This document shows positions 50,461 through 59,133 of a stretch of 64,000 bases of DNA, piece after piece; position 1 is the first letter of the stretch, and the number at the start of each line of letters is the position of its first letter. Origin of the DNA: Streptomyces sp. V3I7 (GTDB lineage: Bacteria; Actinomycetota; Actinomycetes; Streptomycetales; Streptomycetaceae); NCBI RefSeq assembly GCF_030817495.1, contig NZ_JAUSZK010000001.1, positions 682,001 to 746,000 on the forward strand, in the 5' to 3' direction. The translations under genes were made by a program, and so were the position numbers. Below the pieces are notes generated by a model. The model was not told where the DNA came from and searched no databases. It saw only the letters and a program-made list of their open reading frames with translations.

Positions 50461-51477
50461 ATGAGTGACGACGGCAACAGCGCGTACGGGCACAAGGCGT
50501 TCAAGCGGTCCAGGAGTCACTTCACGGACCGGATCACCGCCGACGGGCGGGACGGCTGGCCGGTGGAGGCCGGGCGCTACCGGCTGGTGGTCTCCCGGGC
50601 CTGTCCGTGGGCGAGCCGGGCGGTGGTCTCGCGCCGGCTGCTCGGGCTGGAGGAGGCGCTCCCCATGGCGATCGCCGACCCGATCCAGGACGACAGGAGC
50701 TGGCGGTTCACCCTGGACCCCGACGGCCGCGACCCGGTGCTCGGCATCCGGTACCTCGCCGAGGCCTACGACAAGCGGGAACCGGACGCGCCGGGCGGGG
50801 TGAGCGTGCCGGCCATCGTCGACGTACCCAGCGGGGAACTGGTCACGAACGACTACCAGCAGCTGACCCTGGACCTGGCGACCGAGTGGACCGCCCTGCA
50901 CCGCGAGGGCGCGCCGGACCTCTACCCGGACCGGCTGCGCGACGAGATCGACGACGTGATGGCGGACGTCTACGAGGATCTCAACAACGGGGTGTACCGG
51001 GCCGGGTTCGCCCACACGCAGGAGGACTACGAGAAGGCGTGCGCCGGGGTCTTCCGGCGGCTGGAGTCGCTCGCCGAGCGGCTGGCCGGCCAGCGCTATC
51101 TGGTCGGCGACACGATCACCGAGGCGGACATCCGGCTGTTCACCACCCTGGTCCGGTTCGACCCCGTCTACCACGGCCACTTCAAGTGCAACCGCTGGAA
51201 GCTGGCGGAGAACCCGGTGCTGTGGGCGTACGCGCGCGACCTGTTCCAGACGCCTGGCTTCGGCGACACGGTCGACTTCGACCACATCAAGCGGCACTAC
51301 TACCAGGTCCACTCCGGCATCAACCCGACCGGCATCGTGCCGCTCGGCCCGGACCTCGACGGCTGGCTCACCCCGCACCACCGCGAGGAGCTGGGCGGCC
51401 GGCCGTTCGGCGACGGGACGCCGCCCGGACCGGTGCCCGCGGGCGAGCAGGTGGGGCCGCGAGGGTTTCCCGTGTGA
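50461..51477 (+). CDS. Glutathione S-transferase C-terminal / glutathionyl-hydroquinone reductase-like protein (ECM4 family)
   Basis: The 338-residue protein is of the Xi-class (ECM4/YqjG) type: the thioredoxin-like part contains the catalytic Cys in VVSRACPWASRAVVSRRLLG, and NDYQQLTLDLATEWTAL and EADIRLFTTLVRFDPVYHGH belong to the helical part with the Tyr residues of the family. Actinobacteria use mycothiol, so the natural thiol is probably mycothiol, reducing conjugates of hydroquinones. A good GGAGGAG-like site (GAGGAGG) precedes the ATG. Confidence 0.9.
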   Translation: MSDDGNSAYGHKAFKRSRSHFTDRITADGRDGWPVEAGRYRLVVSRACPWASRAVVSRRLLGLEEALPMAIADPIQDDRSWRFTLDPDGRDPVLGIRYLAEAYDKREPDAPGGVSVPAIVDVPSGELVTNDYQQLTLDLATEWTALHREGAPDLYPDRLRDEIDDVMADVYEDLNNGVYRAGFAHTQEDYEKACAGVFRRLESLAERLAGQRYLVGDTITEADIRLFTTLVRFDPVYHGHFKCNRWKLAENPVLWAYARDLFQTPGFGDTVDFDHIKRHYYQVHSGINPTGIVPLGPDLDGWLTPHHREELGGRPFGDGTPPGPVPAGEQVGPRGFPV

Positions 51478-51499
51478 GGGCGCGGTCCCACCTGGATCC

Positions 51500-51580
51500 G
51501 GTCCCATTCGCTTCCGGTGTGAGGGTGGCGGTCCCATCCGCTTCCGGTGTGAGGACGCGGTCCCCATTCGCTTCCGGCTT
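51500..51580. repeat. About 30-bp tandem repeats, three copies, 3' of the GST-like gene
   Basis: Units of the form GGTCCCATTCGCTTCCGGTG followed by TGAGG recur at 51500, 51530 and 51559 with small changes. They fill the space between two convergent genes. No function is evident; a spacer expanded by slippage or an IHF-like structural site are both possible. Confidence 0.7.
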
Positions 51581-51622
51581 ACGCCGTCCTCTACGGCCGC
51601 CCTTCCCCTACGCCCACGTCCG

Positions 51623-53197
51623 TCACGGCACCTCCCGGAACGGCGGGAGCCCCGCCTCCGCGATGTCGCCCTTCGTCACCCTCACCACGGTCGCCGGAGG
51701 GCCGGTCACGCCCTTCGGCAGGTCCAGGGTGAGGAGGTAGACGCCGGGTTCCACATGGGCGAAGCCGAACCAGCCGGAGCCGTCGCTGAGCCGGGTGATC
51801 TTCTCACCCCGGGTGGCGAGCGGGTCGAGCGTCACCGGGACCTGGTCGAGCGGGGCGCCGCTCCGGAGGGCGAGAGTGCCGGTCACGTGGCCGTCCTGGG
51901 GCGCCGTCTTCCACGGCATGGCGGGCACCGCCGCCTTGTCCCTGAACGGCGCGTCCTCGCCCCGCGTCAGCGCCTGCACCAGCTTGGCCCGCTCCCCCGC
52001 CACGCCGCCCGTCGCCACGTTCATGCTGGGAGTGGCGTACGCGTAGCCGCTCCAGCCGGCGGCGGTGTGGCCCGCCGGGGTGGGGCGCAGCGCTTCCCTG
52101 GCCTGGCTGAGCGAGTCCGCGACGCTGTTCAGGTACAGCGCGGGTCCGTTGACCGCCTGGCGCTCGCCCTGGTGGTCGGCGAGGAACTCGGACCACTCGG
52201 AAAACATGAGCGCCTGGTCCGGATTCCAGTTGCGCTTGTAGTTCATGGTCATCGCGGTGTCCATGATCCCCTCGTCCAGCCACCCGGCCCAGTCCTGGAG
52301 GACCTCGGCGTAGGTGCGGGTGGCCTGCCAGCCGCCGACCGCCTGCGGCCCGTGCCCGTAGGTGATGGCGTCCATGGACAGGCGGACGTGCGGGTCGACG
52401 TCCCAGATCCCGAGGTAGATCCTGCGCACCAGGTTGGTGACCTGGTCGCGCCGCCAGTCGCTCCAGGCCTCGTCGGACGGGAGGGGGACGTCCGTACGGC
52501 CCGTCGCCTGCTGGAAGCGGGCGACCGAGACGTCGTTGTAGCCCCAGTCGCTGTGGGTGGGGGTGGAACTGCCGTCCGGGTAGCGGACGTAGTCGAGGTT
52601 GATGCCGTCCACGTCGTAGTTGCGGACGATGCTCTGTATGGCGCGCACGATGTAGTCGGCGGCGGCCGGATTGCCGGGGTCCACATAGGAGTTGGCGCCC
52701 ACCAGCTCCTGGCCGTCGGCCTTCTTGTTGAGCCAGCGGTCGGCACCGGTGGCACTCGGGCCGTGCTGGTTGAAGACGTGGTCCGGGGAGCGGGGCGGAG
52801 TGGCACTGTTCCACATGGTGTTGACGTTGACCCAGGCGTGCACTTGGAGCCCGGCGGCGTGCCCCTGCCGGATGATCTCCGCCAGCGGGTCGTAGGGCGC
52901 CGGGGCGATCGCGGCGTCGGTGCGCGGGTACAGGGCGTTGTTGCAGAAGCAGTCGTAACGCCGCGCGGTCTGGACGATCAGGGCGTTGGCGTTGACGTCC
53001 AGCGCGTCCTTGACGAGGTTCGTGACCTGCGCGGGTGTGTAGATGCCCGGGTTGAAGGCGTCCACCCAGTAGCTGCGCCACTGGGCGGGTGCCGCCGTGC
53101 CGTCGTGGGCGTGGGCGTGGGCGGGCAGCGCCATGGCCGCACCGAGAAGCAGGCCGAGGACCGCCGCCAGGGTGGTGAGTACGCGAGGTAAACGCAT
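51623..53197 (-). CDS. Secreted family-10-like glycoside hydrolase (GHL10/DUF187)
   Basis: The 524-residue protein has a Sec signal peptide (LTTLAAVLGLLLGAAMALPA, cleavage near AHA) and a GHL10 TIM-barrel domain: YWVDAFNPGIYTPAQVTNLV, AHAAGLQVHAWVNVNTMWNS-type strand, NYDVDGINLDYVRYPDGSS (likely catalytic Asp region), GIMDTAMTMNYKRNWNPDQA. A small C-terminal beta domain (residues about 420-515: VTGTLALRSGAPLDQVPVTL, VEPGVYLLTLDLPKGVTGPP) resembles carboxypeptidase-regulatory or CNA-like modules. It likely acts on extracellular polysaccharide. Confidence 0.88.
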   Translation of the reverse strand: MRLPRVLTTLAAVLGLLLGAAMALPAHAHAHDGTAAPAQWRSYWVDAFNPGIYTPAQVTNLVKDALDVNANALIVQTARRYDCFCNNALYPRTDAAIAPAPYDPLAEIIRQGHAAGLQVHAWVNVNTMWNSATPPRSPDHVFNQHGPSATGADRWLNKKADGQELVGANSYVDPGNPAAADYIVRAIQSIVRNYDVDGINLDYVRYPDGSSTPTHSDWGYNDVSVARFQQATGRTDVPLPSDEAWSDWRRDQVTNLVRRIYLGIWDVDPHVRLSMDAITYGHGPQAVGGWQATRTYAEVLQDWAGWLDEGIMDTAMTMNYKRNWNPDQALMFSEWSEFLADHQGERQAVNGPALYLNSVADSLSQAREALRPTPAGHTAAGWSGYAYATPSMNVATGGVAGERAKLVQALTRGEDAPFRDKAAVPAMPWKTAPQDGHVTGTLALRSGAPLDQVPVTLDPLATRGEKITRLSDGSGWFGFAHVEPGVYLLTLDLPKGVTGPPATVVRVTKGDIAEAGLPPFREVP

Positions 53198-53275
53198 GTG
53201 AGGTGTCCCCTGTGAGGTTCGTCGGTCACGGGCGTACGCCGCGCTCGAAGGCGGCGGACCCCGGCTGGTTGGGCC

Positions 53276-54016
53276 CTAGGCGAACGTGGCGCCCCAGGTG
53301 GCCGGCCCGACGATGCCGTCCACGCTCAGGCCGTTCTTGGACTGGAAGATGCGGCAGGCGGAGTCGGAACCCGGTCCGTACTGGCCGTCCACGGAGAGGG
53401 CGTAGCCGTGTGCGTTGTTCATCTGGTACTGCCACGTCGCCACGCTGGCGTGCACGAAGGTCGGCGGCTGGCGGAAGCTGACCCCGGGATAGGGCAGCGG
53501 GCCGCCGCCGGGGTTGACCTCGCCGCTGAGCACCCGGGAGTAGAGGTTGCCCGGGCAGTCGGTGGAGTGGTGGTCGCGGTGGCCGGTGATGGCCTGCGCG
53601 GCGCCACCCGACACTCGCAGACGGCTGATGCCGTAGCGGATGGCGTCGATCAGCGCGGCGGTGATCGTGTCGTAGTTGGTGCTGGTGCCGCCGGTCAGCG
53701 CGCAGACCGCGTACCAGTCGTCATTGCCCTGCGTGGTGCCCTGTGCGGCGGTACGGACGTGCTCGCCGCGGCCCTCGAAGAGGTAGCCGTGGACGCAGGC
53801 GAGGTGGCTGTAGGCGATGTCCGACCAGCCGTTGGAGTCCATGTGGAAGTTCTGGATGCCCCGCACCTGGCCCGCGCAGTCGGCGTGGTTGGTCTTCGCC
53901 ACCTTCACGGCGTCGACGTGATGGACGACCACACCGCCCTCGGCCGGTGTGATGTTGTTGCTGACGCTCAGCGGTGCACGGGCGCCCCACTGGGCGCGGG
54001 TGACGAACGTGGCCAT
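53276..54016 (-). CDS. N-acetylmuramoyl-L-alanine amidase with peptidoglycan-binding domain
   Basis: The 246-residue protein has an Amidase_2/PGRP domain: FVTRAQWGARAPLS at the start, zinc ligands in GGVVVHHVDAV (His), and HRDHHSTDCPGN (His and Cys), with YSHLACVHGYLFEGRGEHVR between. A PG_binding_1 repeat ends the protein (YALSVDGQYGPGSDSACRIF, NGLSVDGIVGPATWGATF). There is no signal peptide. Its ATG overlaps the stop of a small upstream frame that does carry a Tat-type signal, so export may depend on that neighbour or on frameshift repair. It cuts between muramic acid and the stem peptide. Confidence 0.88.
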   Translation of the reverse strand: MATFVTRAQWGARAPLSVSNNITPAEGGVVVHHVDAVKVAKTNHADCAGQVRGIQNFHMDSNGWSDIAYSHLACVHGYLFEGRGEHVRTAAQGTTQGNDDWYAVCALTGGTSTNYDTITAALIDAIRYGISRLRVSGGAAQAITGHRDHHSTDCPGNLYSRVLSGEVNPGGGPLPYPGVSFRQPPTFVHASVATWQYQMNNAHGYALSVDGQYGPGSDSACRIFQSKNGLSVDGIVGPATWGATFA

Positions 54017-54267
54017 CAGCCTCGCCCTCCCCGGCCCAGGGCGCAGCCGACGGCGGCGTTCAGGGGCTCGGCGTGGGCGTGACGCGCCGCGTCGGGGGCG
54101 TAGACGGCGCCGGCGTCGCGGGGGTGCGTGACGATGGGGAGTTCGCGAGTGCCGAGCGGTGGGGCGGGGGTGGCGGCGTGCGCGGATCCGGAGCAGATGA
54201 CGGGCAGCGCGAGCGCTCCGCCGGCTGCCGCCAGCAGCGTGGCGCGGCGCGAGGGGCCGTGGGTCAC
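54016..54267 (-). CDS. Small Tat-signal protein overlapping the amidase gene
   Basis: The 83-residue frame starts at GTG 54267 with GGAGG upstream and reads VTHGPSRRATLLAAAGGALA then LPVICSGSAHA, a twin-arginine signal with an AHA cleavage site. The remaining 45 residues are a low-complexity Pro/Ala/His tail. Its TGA overlaps the amidase ATG by one base. It may be a real small secreted protein, or the split-off signal peptide of a once longer amidase. Confidence 0.6.
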   Translation of the reverse strand: MTHGPSRRATLLAAAGGALALPVICSGSAHAATPAPPLGTRELPIVTHPRDAGAVYAPDAARHAHAEPLNAAVGCALGRGGRG

Positions 54268-54543
54268 GGGGCCTCCAGGTGGGGTGTGAAGTGGGTGCGA
54301 TTGTCCGGATGTTGACAGGGGCGCGTCAAGATGGCGGAAGCGTGGAGTACGGGGACAATCGGCTTGGGGTCGTGGCGAGTTGGGAGGGCGTTGGACGGAA
54401 GCGAGCCTCGGCCGGGGCACTTCCCGGGCCGAGTCGAGGAGTTGGCGCTGCGGGATGCTACCGGCCGCGACCCGTTGCCGACTGACCTCGCTGGCCGAAG
54501 TCGTTCAACTACCGGTCACCGGTCACCGGTTACCGGTTGTCAG

Positions 54544-55241
54544 GCATCAGTCGTCGTCGGCTCCGGGCTCCGCTCGTCGGCGTGGCGGCGGGTGCCGGTC
54601 GCGTGGTCGTCGGCGTGCGGGCGGTCCTCGCCGGGCGTGGCGGCCTGCGCGAGGCGTCCGGTGTTCGCGTCCACGGCCACCCGGTGCAGCGTTCCGCGGG
54701 TGTCGATGACGTCCACGTACCAGGCGACGGAGCCGTGGTGGTCGTCGAGTTCGGCGGCGGTCAGCGTTCCCGGTATCGAGCCGAGCGCGGTGGTCAGTGC
54801 CCCGGTGCTCCCGGTCCGAGTCCGAACTCCGGTCCAGGACGACCTCCGTCACGTCGCCCGCACGGACCGGACCGCCGCGGCGGCCGCCTGCCGAAGGCCA
54901 ACCACCCTCGGAGCGGCGGATGTTGCCGCGCGTGGCCGGGAGCAGTCCGTGCCCGAGTCACGGTGACGGCCGTGGCCGTCGGCGCCCCGGTCGTCCGCCC
55001 CGTGCCAGCCTGGTCGGACCGCTGCTCGACGGCGCCGAGATCTGGCTGTTCAAACTCGTGGTCGACGACGTGCTCGTCCCACGCGACCTCGGCCCGCACA
55101 CTGGTGATCCGCCGACTCGTGGTCGGCGGACGAGGTGGCGGCCACGGCCGTGACCGCGCCTCCGCCGATCACAGCGGCTGCCGCGAACACGGCGGCGACG
55201 GTGCGATGGCGGCCGGCGAGCTGGTACCTGGCGATGCTCAT
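54544..55241 (-). pseudogene. PepSY-domain protein, multiply frameshifted
   Basis: The start looks normal (ATG 55241; MSIARYQLAGRHRTVAAVFA, a signal peptide VIGGGAVTAVAATSSA), then the frame shifts at least twice. The C-terminal part in another frame reads GALTTALGSIPGTLTAAELD, DHHGSVAWYVDVIDTRGTLH and RVAVDANTGRLAQAAT, the PepSY fold. In between only weak pieces (VTEVVLDRSSD) remain. PepSY proteins are secreted peptidase-inhibitor or metal-linked modules. Confidence 0.6.
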
Positions 55242-55479
55242 GACGTACAGGGCTGCAGCCACGTATGGCCGTTGACCCCTCCGGAATCCGCTCATCGGAT
55301 CGCACCGGTTGCCGGCGCCGGGCGGTCCGGAGTCTTCCCGGAAGCGGCGCCCCGGTTTCGGTGTCGGCGACTGTGCCACCGGCACGATGGCGTCGGCGGC
55401 CACGGTCACGGCGGGCGACCCGGCCATCAAGGTGAACCACCCCGGGGGCCTGTGCTGGGGCGCGGGCGGCGGCCCTCAG

Positions 55480-56168
55480 GTGACGCCGACGCCACGACCC
55501 TCGATCTCGGCGTCCCCGGCGGCACGTTGGACGGCTACCCGGCGGAGCCGTACAAGGAAGGCAAGCGGACGCCGTACCGCGGCCTCCTGCGGCATGCAGC
55601 AGGAGGCCGACGGCACCTTTGCGGCGACGTGCGCGAGGCCCTGCTGGCCTGGTCGGCGGAGTCGACGGAGCAACTGCTGGGCGCGCTACGAGAGTCCGGC
55701 CCTGAGCGCGGTTGCTGGACGTGGTGGGGTGCGTCGGAGTCGCCGCAGACCTGCGGTGCCGTCGCCCAGCAACAGCTCCAGGAGGTCGCATTGCACACTT
55801 ACGACGCCCAGATCACCGTGGGCTCCCCGCAGCCGCTGCCGGGCGAGGCGGCGCTCGACGGTGTCGACGAGTTCCTGTCCACCTGCTGCGCAGGGGCGTA
55901 CCGCTGGCCGCACGAGCCCGCCGCCGTCGACTACCACGCCGCCGAGGGCCGCTCCTGGCGTCTCTCGCTCTCCGCCGACGGCGCACGGATCACCCGTCTT
56001 CCCATGCCCGGCACCGGCGAGGCCACGGACGGGGCCGACGCCTCCGCCCGGGGTACGGCCGGTGAGCTGGTCCTCGCCCTGTACGGCCGCATTCCGGTGG
56101 ACTCCCTGAAACTCGACGGCGATCGGCGTCTCTTCGAACTGCTCCAGGCCTGGGACCCGGACGAGTAG
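55480..56168 (+). pseudogene. Maleylpyruvate isomerase/mycothiol-dependent (TIGR03083-like) protein, 5' truncated
   Basis: From about 55480 the plus strand reads DADATTLDLGVPGGTLDGYP, LLAWSAESTEQLLGALRESG, CWTWWGASESPQTCGAVAQQ, VDEFLSTCCAGAYRWPHEPA and GTAGELVLALYGRIPVDSLK, the second half of the DinB-like maleylpyruvate isomerase family. The N-terminal metal-binding helices with the first His are missing and the upstream region is degenerate, so the gene is probably dead; a shortened protein from an internal GTG near 55627 is possible. Confidence 0.6.
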
Positions 56169-56231
56169 GGCGTGGCTCCGGGCTCAGTCGCAGTCGTACG
56201 ACGACGTGAACCCGGGACCCCGAGTCGGTAT

Positions 56232-56366
56232 TCACCCCTCCGTGCTGGTGGGGTTGTCCTCGGGCGGTTGGTCCGGTGGCGGGGGGAAGAGGAGGCGTTC
56301 GAACGCGTCCAGTGCGAATGTGAGGAGAAGGAGCATCACCGGTACGAGCAGAGCCAAAGCGATCAC
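56232..56366 (-). CDS. 44-residue membrane protein near ndh
   Basis: GTG at 56366 preceded by AGGAGG at 5 bases starts a frame reading VIALALLVPVMLLLLTFALD, then AFERLLFPPPPDQPPEDN. It has one membrane helix and a Pro-rich acidic tail, like the small membrane peptides found next to respiratory or transport genes in Streptomyces. It is downstream of the NADH dehydrogenase gene on the same strand. Shorter than the usual cut-off for gene finders; function unknown. Confidence 0.65.
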   Translation of the reverse strand: MIALALLVPVMLLLLTFALDAFERLLFPPPPDQPPEDNPTSTEG

Positions 56367-56567
56367 GATGCCTCCTGGCCAAGCAGTGAGGAACGTTGCC
56401 GCGGTGTAGGGCCTGAGCCTTCAGCATGAGCCGAATGGGGGAATGCCGCATCCGCGCCCCGAAGGGGCGTCCGCCGATCGGGTGATATTCCCCGCGCCGC
56501 CCTCCACCTGACCCCCACCTGGACGGACTGGACCCCCCGGGCCCCCGAGCCCCCGGACTGCGATGAC

Positions 56568-57932
56568 TCAGGTCAGAGTGTTGACCCGGTCAGCGCGGCG
56601 CAGCAGCGGTTCGGGCAGCGTGGCGTCGACGAAGGCGTCCCGCGGGTGCGCCATCTCGGGCAGGCCGACCGTCTCGCGCCGGAGGGGGACGGCGAGGGTC
56701 CAGTCGAGGAAGACCCGGATCTTGCGGTTCATGGTGGGGACGCGGCTGCCGTGGTACAGGCGGTGGAACCACCAGGCCGGGCGGCCCTTGAGCCGGTACT
56801 TGCCGAAGAGGATGGCCACGCCCTTGTGCACGCCGACGCTGGCCACGGCGCCGAGGTTCTTGTGCCGGTACTCCTTGAGCTTGCCGCCGCGCAGGGCGGC
56901 GACGATGTTGTCGGCGAGCACGACGGCCTGGCGGCAGGCGTGCTGGGCGTTCGGCGGGCACCAGGCGCCGTCGCCGACGGCGAGGTCGGGGACCTGCGCG
57001 TTGTCGCCCGCGGCCCAGACGTAGTCGAAGCCCTGGACCTGAAGGGTGGGGGCGGTGTCGACGTGACCTCGGGGGCCGAGGGGGATGCCGAAGTCGGCGA
57101 GCAGCGCCCTGGGCCGGACGCCCGCGGTCCAGACGATGGTGGAGGCCGGGGTCTCGACGCCGTTCTTCAGCACGACGTACCGGCCGATGCAGGAGTCCAT
57201 CGAGGTGTTGAGGTAGACCTCGATGCCGCGCTCCTGGAGCTTCTCCATCGTCCAGACGCCCAGGTCGGGGCCCATTTCGGGGAGGATGCGATGGGCGGCC
57301 TCGACGAGGAGGAAGCGCATGTCGTCGCGGCTGACGTTGCCGTAGTTCTTCGCCGCGTCGCGGGCCATGTCCTCGACCTCGCCGATGGCCTCCACTCCGG
57401 CGAAGCCGCCACCGACGAAGACGAAGGTGAGGGCCCGGCGGCGCACCTCCGGGTCGGTGGTGGAGTCGGCCTTGTCGAGTTGCCACAGCACGTGGTTGCG
57501 CAGGCTGATGGCCTCCTCGATGGTCTTCAGGCCGATGGCCTCCTCGGCGAGGCCGGGTATGGAGAACGTGCGCGAGATGGAGCCGGTGGCGACGACGAGG
57601 TGGTCGAAGTCCAGTTCGTACTCGTCGCCGGCCGCGGGCACGATGGTCGCGGACTTGCGGGTGTGGTCCACCGAGACCACATGCCCGGTGACGACCTCCG
57701 CGTCCGGCAGCGCCGGGCGCAGCGGGGCGACGAGGTTGCGGGCGGCGACGTTGCCGCCGGCGGCCTCGGGGAGGAAGGGGAGGTACGTCATGTACGAGCG
57801 CGGGTCGACCACGGTGACCGTGGCCTCGTTCCTGCGCAGCTTCTTGAGCACGCGCATCGCGGTGTACAGGCCCGCGTAACCACCGCCGACGACAAGGATG
57901 CGCGGCGGCTTGGGGGTGCCGGAGTGGGACAT
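56568..57932 (-). CDS. ndh: Type II NADH dehydrogenase (NDH-2)
   Basis: The 454-residue protein has two dinucleotide-binding motifs (RILVVGGGYAGLYTAMRVLK near the N-terminus for FAD; FVFVGGGFAGVEAIGEVEDM for NADH) and the family motif YVWAAGDNAQVPD. The C-terminus (YHGSRVPTMNRKIRVFLDWT) is amphipathic and attaches to the membrane. The enzyme passes electrons from NADH to menaquinone without pumping protons. It follows focA by 52 bases and fdh further upstream, all on the minus strand. Confidence 0.92.
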   Translation of the reverse strand: MSHSGTPKPPRILVVGGGYAGLYTAMRVLKKLRRNEATVTVVDPRSYMTYLPFLPEAAGGNVAARNLVAPLRPALPDAEVVTGHVVSVDHTRKSATIVPAAGDEYELDFDHLVVATGSISRTFSIPGLAEEAIGLKTIEEAISLRNHVLWQLDKADSTTDPEVRRRALTFVFVGGGFAGVEAIGEVEDMARDAAKNYGNVSRDDMRFLLVEAAHRILPEMGPDLGVWTMEKLQERGIEVYLNTSMDSCIGRYVVLKNGVETPASTIVWTAGVRPRALLADFGIPLGPRGHVDTAPTLQVQGFDYVWAAGDNAQVPDLAVGDGAWCPPNAQHACRQAVVLADNIVAALRGGKLKEYRHKNLGAVASVGVHKGVAILFGKYRLKGRPAWWFHRLYHGSRVPTMNRKIRVFLDWTLAVPLRRETVGLPEMAHPRDAFVDATLPEPLLRRADRVNTLT

Positions 57933-57984
57933 GACGAGTCATTGGTCCTTTCTGGGAGGGACGGTCGGTCCGTCGGTCCGTCGG

Positions 57985-58788
57985 TCAGTCCGTCTTGGCG
58001 GGCCGGGCGGCGATGCCGTAGGCGACGCCGACGAGCAGGCCGCCGCCGACGAGGTTGCCGAGGCCGACGAAGAGCAGGTCGCGGGCGAAGGCGGCGACGG
58101 TCACGCCGGGGATGTGCGCGAACAGGCCGAGCGAGAAGTACGTCATGTTGGCGACGACGTGCTCGAAGCCGGAGCCGACGAAGGCCAGCAGGCACCAGAA
58201 GATCAGCGCGATCTTCGCACCCTCGGAGCGGGTCCGGCCGACCATCCACACGGCCAGACAGACCAGGAAGTTGCACAGGACGCCGCGGAAGAACAGGGCT
58301 TCGGTGCTCTCGTGCACCTTCGCCGTCAGCATGCCCGTCAGCAGCGTCGAGCCCGGCGCGGGCTTTCCGGGGACTCCCACCATGTCGAGTACGCCGGCGC
58401 AGTGGACGAGCCAGGCGAAGACGATCGAGCCGATCAGGTTACCGAGGAAGGAGAGGACGACGACGCCAGCCGCGCCGAGGACGGGCACGCGCCGCAGGCT
58501 CAGTCCCTGGACGACGGGCAGTACGTTGCCGGTGCAGAGTTCGGATCCGGCGAAGACCACGAGGATCAGGGCCACGCCGAAGACGACGCCCTGGACGAGT
58601 CTGGTCCACGCCGAGTGCTCGGCGCCGAGCGGCCCGCTCACCGTGAGCAGGAGCACCCCTGCCACACCGATGAAGGCTCCGGCGAGCGAGGAGAGCAGCA
58701 AGTAGCGTCCGGGGTTGCGGAGTTGGGACACCTTGGCCCGCGCTGCGGCGGCCTGCTCGGCCAAGGCTTCCTGAAGGGGAATGGGCAC
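57985..58788 (-). CDS. focA: Formate/nitrite channel family protein (FocA/FdhC)
   Basis: The 267-residue protein has about six membrane helices. FNT family marks are NPGRYLLLSSLAGAFIGVAG, FAGSELCTGNVLPVVQGLSL (L2-type loop), LGNLIGSIVFAWLVHCAGVL and FVGSGFEHVVANMTYFSLGL with the central His of the pore region. GTG at 58788 follows GAGAGAG. Placement between a formate dehydrogenase gene and ndh makes formate the likely substrate. It carries formate across the membrane. Confidence 0.92.
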   Translation of the reverse strand: MPIPLQEALAEQAAAARAKVSQLRNPGRYLLLSSLAGAFIGVAGVLLLTVSGPLGAEHSAWTRLVQGVVFGVALILVVFAGSELCTGNVLPVVQGLSLRRVPVLGAAGVVVLSFLGNLIGSIVFAWLVHCAGVLDMVGVPGKPAPGSTLLTGMLTAKVHESTEALFFRGVLCNFLVCLAVWMVGRTRSEGAKIALIFWCLLAFVGSGFEHVVANMTYFSLGLFAHIPGVTVAAFARDLLFVGLGNLVGGGLLVGVAYGIAARPAKTD

Positions 58789-58996
58789 GTTGACTCTCTC
58801 GATACGGGCGCCCCGGCCGCTCCGACGGGCTCTCCCGCAGAACGCGCGGCCAGATAGGCAACACTTATGACTCCGTCCCGCCAGACGCCCGGGACGTAGT
58901 GTCTGATCAATCAATTCCTCGACCTCGGCCCCTGCCGAGAACGCTCGCACTCATTTCGGTGCGAGACCCGCGAGACACTCGCGGACAGAAATGCCG

Positions 58997-59041
58997 AGAG
59001 GTCGCTTTCTCCGGTGTTTCACCCTGGAGAAAACGACCTCT
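58997..59041. repeat. 45-bp hairpin resembling the end of IS5 copy B
   Basis: AGAGGTCGCTTTCTCC (58997-59012) and GGAGAAAACGACCTCT (59026-59041) form a 16-bp inverted repeat with one mismatch and a 13-base loop. The left arm plus loop match the left terminus of the IS5 element at 5879 closely (there GAGGTCGTTTTCTCCCGATG). It lies between focA and fdh. It may be a minimal relic of such an element, and could also act as a terminator for fdh. Confidence 0.75.
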
Positions 59042-59133
59042 GATTCGGGCGGAATACCGTTCCGGTCTCAGCGGAATTCAGTCAGCTGACACCGGCCGTC
59101 GAAGCACTCCGGATGAGCTGGAGCTCGGCCCGC

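Noticed and set aside
57958..57990. CGGTCCGT short repeats between ndh and focA
   Set aside because: Only three short units in a 52-base spacer; no reason to assign a function.
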